Shown here: in pieces, positions 59,170 through 64,000 of the stretch
How the letters are laid out: each line of letters begins with the position of its first letter
Position numbering within the stretch: the first letter of the stretch is position 1
Assembly: GCA_016800925.1 (NCBI GenBank)
Contig: JABCPU010000149.1
Location: 88,318 to 152,317 of the forward strand
From: Suillus spraguei
Lineage: Eukaryota > Basidiomycota > Agaricomycetes > Boletales > Suillaceae
Direction of reading: 5' to 3'
DNA length: 64,000 nt
Position numbers and translations under genes: made by a program
The notes under the pieces: model-generated
Seen by the model: only the letters and a program-made list of their open reading frames with translations
What the model was told of the DNA's origin: nothing
The model's database searches: none

Positions 59170-59384
59170 TCGTGCAGGAGCCTTTTGCCATCCTGCGAGA
59201 CAATGTAGCAGACCGGGAAAGTGAGATGTGTGTGAATTTGGTTTTTATACTAGTACTAGACACGAGACAAGTGTCCACTTCGCCAGATCGTTCCATTCGT
59301 TCTACAGTCGTCTGCGCCTCATTGTTCTTATCAAGTTTGTATCTTACCGCTTGTCATTATCTTGCTTCGTTACTGAAATAAAAA

Positions 59385-59840
59385 TCAATCTTTGTAGACT
59401 GTCAGTTCTGAGAGCAGGTGACCACCAACTTCACCGAATCGCTTATTTTTTTCGCTGGTCGTCTGCGTTCGAATTTTCTGATCAGTTTTGTCGCTTGGAC
59501 CATGTCAATAGCTTGCTTCCTTGTTGAGATAAAAATTAATCTTTGTAGACTGTCGGCTCTGAGAGCAGGTGACCACCAACTTCACCGAATCGCTTGTTTT
59601 TTTCGCTGGTCGTCTGCGTTCGATTTTTCTGATCAGTTTTGTCGCTTGGACCATGTCAATAGCTTGCTTCCTTGTTGAGATAAAAATTAATCTTTGTAGA
59701 CTGTCGGCTCTGAGAGCAGGTGACCACCAACTTCACCGAATCGCTTGTTTTTTTCGCTGGTCGTCTGCGTTCGATTTTTCTGATCAGTTTTGTCGCTTGG
59801 ACCATGTCAATAGCTTGCTTCCTTGTTGAGATAAAAATCG
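59385..59840. repeat. 151-bp tandem repeats x3 in the right end of the element
   Basis: Units near 59395, 59546 and 59697 are nearly identical (TGTAGACTGTC, GAGAGCAGGTGACCACC, GCTTGGACCATGTCAATAGC). They are inverted copies of 58200-58350 on the left, which exists once. Differences are only a few bases, so amplification is recent. Confidence 0.95.
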
Positions 59841-60049
59841 ATCTTTGTAGTACTACTTTTCGAAAACAAATGCACGCTTTTTTTGGACAATACCGCCGGC
59901 CTCTCTTATTATGCAAACTGCTGTAATTTGGATGTCTCGTGTGAGTAACTCTTCAGCAGTGGACAGGTCCCAATTATACATGCATCGCAGGCTGCCGTGA
60001 TAGTCAGGATCTGCACGAAGGATGCTCGAACTTCATTATAAGAGTCTAG

Positions 60050-60677
60050 GATGGAAACTCGCCTTTAAATTTGTGTTCTTTAGTGCTGCCCACTCTGATA
60101 TCTTTTTATCATTGCCTCCACTAAGGACATGCTTGCCATCGACGGAGAAAGTGACAGTTTGTAGTTCGGATGAATGCTAGAAGATGGCGGCGATGGTTCG
60201 TCGATCTGAGAACCGCCAGAGACGGACATGGCTGTTGACACAAGTGCCACAGTCGATTGGTTCTCCTTGCATCTGCCACGTTTTGGTACTCCAAAACTTC
60301 GTCATACTGTCCCATGTACCACTAGTGGCCAGCACCGAACCATTGGGCGAAAAATCCAATGACCTGATCCAAAGGGGATCCACCTTGATGGGTTGAATGA
60401 GAGTTTCACCAGTTTCTCCGTGCCAGGCGATGATTTCTCCATTTTCATCACCGCTTGCTATTATTTGACCATCTCGTGATACTGCCAATGCCGACACCCG
60501 ACTGCTATGCCCCTCTATCTTCTTCAACACGTCACCTGCCTCCATGTCCCAAAGTGTCTTATCCCATGAGCCCGTAATCATTCGTCGTTTATCCGGGAAA
60601 ACTACGACTGCATTTACGAAATCCTTATGATCTTCAAATGTTCGAATGGGTGTGGTGCTTGGAATGAGTTGTGACAT
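60050..60677 (-). pseudogene. WD40-HET family pseudogene, blades deleted
   Basis: Starts MSQLIPSTTPIRTFEDH at 60677, keeps three to four blades, then jumps from EPIDCG to SHVRLWRFSD with the middle blades deleted but the frame kept. A TAG follows after RTIAAIF. The last blade ends at a GC donor (GCGAGT) where the intact gene has GTGAGT. No TPR or HET exons follow. The family promoter module lies at about 60725-60850. Confidence 0.85.
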
Positions 60678-61103
60678 TTTACGGGAGGTTGGTGGCGTCG
60701 AGCACGGCCGAGGGAGGGATTGTGCTTGTCTTTCTTAAGCTGCAGAGGTGCGTGTATTGTGCGTTTTTATGGTGCTTCGCCACGCCAACCTAACTCGTTT
60801 CTATAGACGCCTAGGACACGAGGTATTTTGCCTCCGTTCCACCAAGGATACTCCCTACGAGTCATAAAAACCACTGTCTTTGACATCACTGTGTATATGC
60901 ATCTGGCTCACGTCACCCCTGCCACTCAATAGCGATAGTGTCGCGGCTCTGGACTGAAAACTATCTATCCTAGATAGATTGCTGCATGAATATCATATTT
61001 GATCGACTGATATACTCAATCAACGCTCAGCGCTCAGAAAGTACAGAAGGTGATAGTATTGGCAGTAGTAGTCAAATCTATTTTTGTTGTAGTGGAAATA
61101 TAG

Positions 61104-61397
61104 TCAAAAAGAGCCAAAAATACACTCAATATATTTTACCGACTTCTGCCATTCTGTCAATTCCTTTCTGCCTCCGACACTACACGCTGCAGAAACCAAA
61201 CATGTTCTAGTATGCAGGTGAGTCACTAGCATATTATCAAAGTCCAAACTACTGATGCTCACACACGTACTGCTGCAAGTGCAGCAATCTGCATCGCTAC
61301 TGCAAACAGTAGTCACCCGAGGGGGGCGAGAAATGTCAGCGCCCATGGCAGGGACTGATGACGCTAAAGCAGCGATGACGAAGACGAGGAGACGCAT
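61104..61397 (-). CDS. Small secreted cysteine-rich protein, paralogue of 10426-10679
   Basis: MRLLVFVIAALASSVPAMGA is a good signal peptide. The mature part has the compact Cys pattern C-x6-C-C-x-C. A GTGAGC donor then lies in the same local word as in the first paralogue (GTGAG.ATCAGTAGTTTG). Read straight through, the frame stays open to 61104, so the intron may be a multiple of three or retained; with splicing the tail differs and adds one or two Cys. It lies between two WD40-HET family fragments. Function unknown. Confidence 0.55.
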   Translation of the reverse strand: MRLLVFVIAALASSVPAMGADISRPPRVTTVCSSDADCCTCSSTCVSISSLDFDNMLVTHLHTRTCLVSAACSVGGRKELTEWQKSVKYIECIFGSF

Positions 61398-61584
61398 TGT
61401 TTATGATTTGTGCGATATTGGATAAGAGGAATAGTAGGAAGACAGCTGGCTTTTATGTGCTGAAGTACTGCTTTTTCGGAATTCAAGTTCTTCTTGCGTA
61501 CGTGGTTGCGCCATTGAATTTGTGATGCCAGCTGAGGTGTTGGTGTGAAATTACTGAACATTCGTGTTTCTCTGCCTGGCAATG

Positions 61585-61920
61585 TCAGTTTTGCCCCAAC
61601 ACTAGTGCCCATCGGGCGTCCATGCGAGTGAGTAGTTTCGAAGTTGTGTGACCCTTGAAAGATGCGACACGTACCCTGGTATCTGAATTATAAATTTCGA
61701 TATTCTTGAATGTTGCGATGGCGAGTTCACCAGAAGGCGAATATCGAATGCAGTTGACGTAGCCACACTCGATTGGTTCTCCTTGCATCTGCCACACACC
61801 AAGACTTGGTCGTTTTGTCATATGAACCAACCATGGCCAGCACCAAACCATCGGGCGAAAAATTCGACGACCAGATCCGATTGGAGTGGGCATTGATGGC
61901 AGACCATTCAGTCACTTTGG
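61585..61920 (-). pseudogene. WD40-HET family fragment, middle blades only
   Basis: Shows blade sequence like AHSNRIWSSNFSPDGLVLA, then QMQGEPIECG, CIRYSPSGELAIATFKNIEI and RVRVASFKGH, with frameshifts between segments. No start, no end blades. It is distinct from, and partly overlaps in content with, the copy at 60050-60677. Confidence 0.8.
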
Positions 61921-62159
61921 ACGTAGAACCAGCGTTGAGTTATCCGCAAGTCTCAGACACGTCGTCGAAGTACGATCTAACTCGATTGTACAGGGAACCC
62001 GCTGACAAACACGTAGCGTACACAAAAACTAGCTGTATTTATCCACCGACGATTTAAGGTTTAAGCCAGCTCCTTCCGAGTCGAGCTCGTCACTAAATAT
62101 TCCAACACACCCCCTCGAGCGAAGACTCGAAACGATAAAACAAAAAAACCTATGCACCC

Positions 62160-62720
62160 CCTGAGGTCAGAATGCGAAACTGTCCCTAGCAACCATTGCC
62201 GCCGTTTCAACGCCTTTACCACGGATTGGGGTTGCCGTGCAAAATGCCCAAATGTGTCCTTCTTTCCCGCACCGAAAACAAAGTTGTCCGCGCCCTTGAG
62301 ATGAGCTTACAAATGCAGCACTCTGCACCACCTCCTCACTAGCGCCGCTGCCTCGCCGAACATCTTCATTGAGTAAGCGGGTCAAATGTAAGATCTGCAG
62401 TGACCATTGAGTTGAGTGAGATGACAAATGAGTCATACAATTTGTTGAGCCCAGTCATAAGTGCGAGAATCTGGTCTTCATCATCCACAGTAACCCCTAT
62501 ATCCTCCAAATCCAAAGCCATACCACTTGATGCAACTAATCCAGGCAGACATAGCCTCTGCTGTACCTTTTGTCGCTGTCAATAACCTCCATTGCAATGC
62601 CATCCTGGTACCTAGGCCACATGCTGTCATATACCATACTTCTGATCTCATATCTGATCTGATCTGATCAATCCTACTTCCATCTGGTCCACAGATTCTG
62701 TCTGGATCACCCATCTAAAG
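62160..62720 (-). pseudogene. Ty1/Copia-like gag fragment with CCHC knuckle
   Basis: Minus-strand pieces read DEDQILALMTGLNKLYDSF (typical end of the UBN2-type gag domain), then LTRLLNEDVRRGS and the knuckle CFRCGKEGHIWAFC (C-x2-C-x4-H-x4-C). The pieces are in different frames and no pol sequence follows. Confidence 0.65.
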
Positions 62721-63464
62721 GTCCCTACTTCTTGCACTCTAACTCCTGTGTGGACATCTGCGTCTATCTCCTTTCGGCAACCCTCCTGTCTCCGGTATTC
62801 CAGCTATGTATATTTCCTTCCTGCTTATTAATCCATTACTTATGTCTCATTTCCAACTCGTGCTTATTGATCCACTGTGCATTGACTAATAGACTTCCAT
62901 TACACTTCGTACATAGCCCTCGGTCCCGGACTCATTGATTATCCATTCTAGTTACTTACAGTATATAAACCAGTTGTAAATCTCTGTAGAACCTTAGTTC
63001 AAATATCATCTTAGGTTCTGCTCATTCTGTTCCTCCGGACTTGAGTTACTTCCAACTCTAGTTATCTTCCGAGACTTAGGATTGATTCCTACAGTTTACA
63101 TTTCCGACTCTACTTTCGGGTAGTCTACCTCTGTTAGTTTCTAGTCAGGAACTCGTTCCGAGACTAGTCTTAATCCTCGTTCCATCTCCACATTCTGGAT
63201 AACCTTTGGACATCCAGATCTGTTATGCTACCACTTCTGGATCTTCGGACATATATCCTTCCTCTGAAATAAGGGGCATTACTTGGGAAAGGGGCACAGT
63301 GCACGAACTGAGGCCAAAGCCCTTTGGATCTCTTAGAGCCTATACAGCAACAGATTATGTTGTGAGATTATTTGCAGAGATTATTCCTGCAGCATGATCT
63401 TGAGTGTGACATTTGTGTGACCTACAGTGTGACAATGCTGCGCTGAACCTTGCTGCCATCAGAT
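62721..63464. other. No gene; LTR-like promoter sequence
   Basis: CT-rich plus-strand sequence with TATATAAACC near 62972 and a series of CCTAGACTT-type words resembles retroelement R/U5 sequence, but no matching second LTR is in the window. Confidence 0.35.
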
Positions 63465-64000
63465 ATGGCTCGCTCGCTGAAATCAGCACTGAAGCCTAGG
63501 AAAACACTGACATCCTTGAAATCCTGTCCAACAGCAGAAGAAAATGTACCACTTGAATCCTCGACAACTTCTTTGACTCGAGTCCATTGGACTGAAGATC
63601 ACACCTCGAGCCTCATCAAGTTTCTCACTGCCCACAAATTGGAGGCTGGTGATGGGATGAATTTCAAGATCGGAGTCTTTCAAGCTGCAGCTGCCCATTT
63701 CCTGGAGCCCCCTGAAGGAGTTTTGAAGGAGGGATGGGTGCCACCTGCCATGACCAGGGATTCTTGTGCTTGCAAGAACAAGTGGGCTGCAGTATGTCTA
63801 TATTTTTTTAAGTTCTTGAATCTCGATGCAACTCACACATTTTCAGATACAAAAAAAATACAAGATTGTTCTTGATATCAAGTCTCAGTCCAGATTTTCT
63901 TGGGACAATGAGTTTTGTGCTGGTATTGACAGTACATCAGAGGCAGTATGGGCTGCATATGTCAAGGTATGTTTTTTTGTCTTGTCATAATCTATGTATC
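63465..64000 (+). CDS. Myb/SANT-like DNA-binding protein (partial, runs off the window)
   Basis: From MARSLKSALKPRK at 63465 a basic leader is followed by VHWTEDHTSSLIKFLTAHK, then FKIGVFQAAAAHF and CACKNKWAA. An intron (about 63792-63846) leads to IQKKYKIVLDIKSQSRFSWD and AVWAAYVK, and another GT donor lies at 63967. This is the Myb_DNA-bind-like fold found in PIF/Harbinger partner proteins, only distantly like the one at 42294. No transposase is seen before the window ends. A domesticated host gene is the alternative. Confidence 0.7.

Larger units (their letters stand above)
58132..59923. mobile_element. Chimeric Tc1-like element with ~250-bp inverted ends and internal satellites
   Basis: Bounded by TA (58130-58131, 59924-59925). 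It begins CAGCAGTTTGC and ends GCAAACTGCTG. The left end (58132-58350) and right end are long inverted repeats, but the right side has its inner 151-bp portion in three tandem copies. Between them lie a broken Tc1 transposase and, on the other strand, a basic AT-hook-like coding fragment. Confidence 0.85.

Noticed and set aside
59228..59926. Several near-identical ORFs in the 151-bp repeats
   Set aside because: Repeat-driven frames within the transposon end; no protein features.

Overview
The window looks like a scaffold piece from a filamentous basidiomycete (Agaricomycetes; Boletales or a related mycorrhizal or saprotrophic group is a guess). Reasons: genes with many introns of about 50 bp, families typical of mushrooms (HET-domain proteins, multi-pass membrane proteins, MCT-like and DHA1-like transporters, small secreted Cys-rich proteins), and Tc1, PIF/Harbinger, Copia and chromodomain-Gypsy elements. 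All calls come from reading the sequence; no database search was run.

Layout. 1-5.6 kb: the tail of a Ser/Asn/Tyr/Gly repeat gene, an inverted-repeat element holding tRNA-Leu-like tandem repeats, and gene-poor DNA. 5.6-26.3 kb is the conserved gene core: MCT-like MFS transporter (+), eIF4E-family gene (+, frameshifted), small secreted protein (-), nested inverted repeats, RUS/DUF647 protein (-), tRNA-Ala(AGC) (-), SIN3 corepressor (+), a second MCT-like MFS paralogue (-) and a multi-pass membrane protein (-). 27-37 kb: an intact WD40-TPR-HET gene (nine exons, 1222 aa) with decayed copies of itself and duplicated flanks, followed by a DHA1-type MFS transporter (-, 37.2-39.4 kb).

40.5-53.9 kb is a transposon nest. 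It holds hairpin repeats, a 590-bp polypyrimidine tract, a PIF/Harbinger pair (Myb-like ORF and transposase) cut by the 5' LTR of a 9.5-kb chromodomain Ty3/Gypsy element, and an intact 1.6-kb Tc1 transposon inserted in the Gypsy pol gene. The Gypsy element has a very short gag, a pol gene broken mostly by TGA stops, an apparent self-priming site next to the 5' LTR, and a third ORF between integrase and 3' LTR carrying two matched pairs of zinc knuckles. 54.9-58.0 kb: an intact acid-sphingomyelinase-like gene. 58.1-59.9 kb: a second, chimeric Tc1-like element. 60-64 kb: two WD40 pseudogene pieces around a second small secreted Cys-rich gene, a Copia gag fragment, and the start of another Myb/SANT-like gene that runs off the window.

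How it fits together: housekeeping and regulatory genes (SIN3, RUS, eIF4E, transporters) sit in the first 26 kb. The rest is a fast-evolving compartment where a HET-type gene family, likely involved in self/non-self recognition, is being duplicated and broken among transposons.
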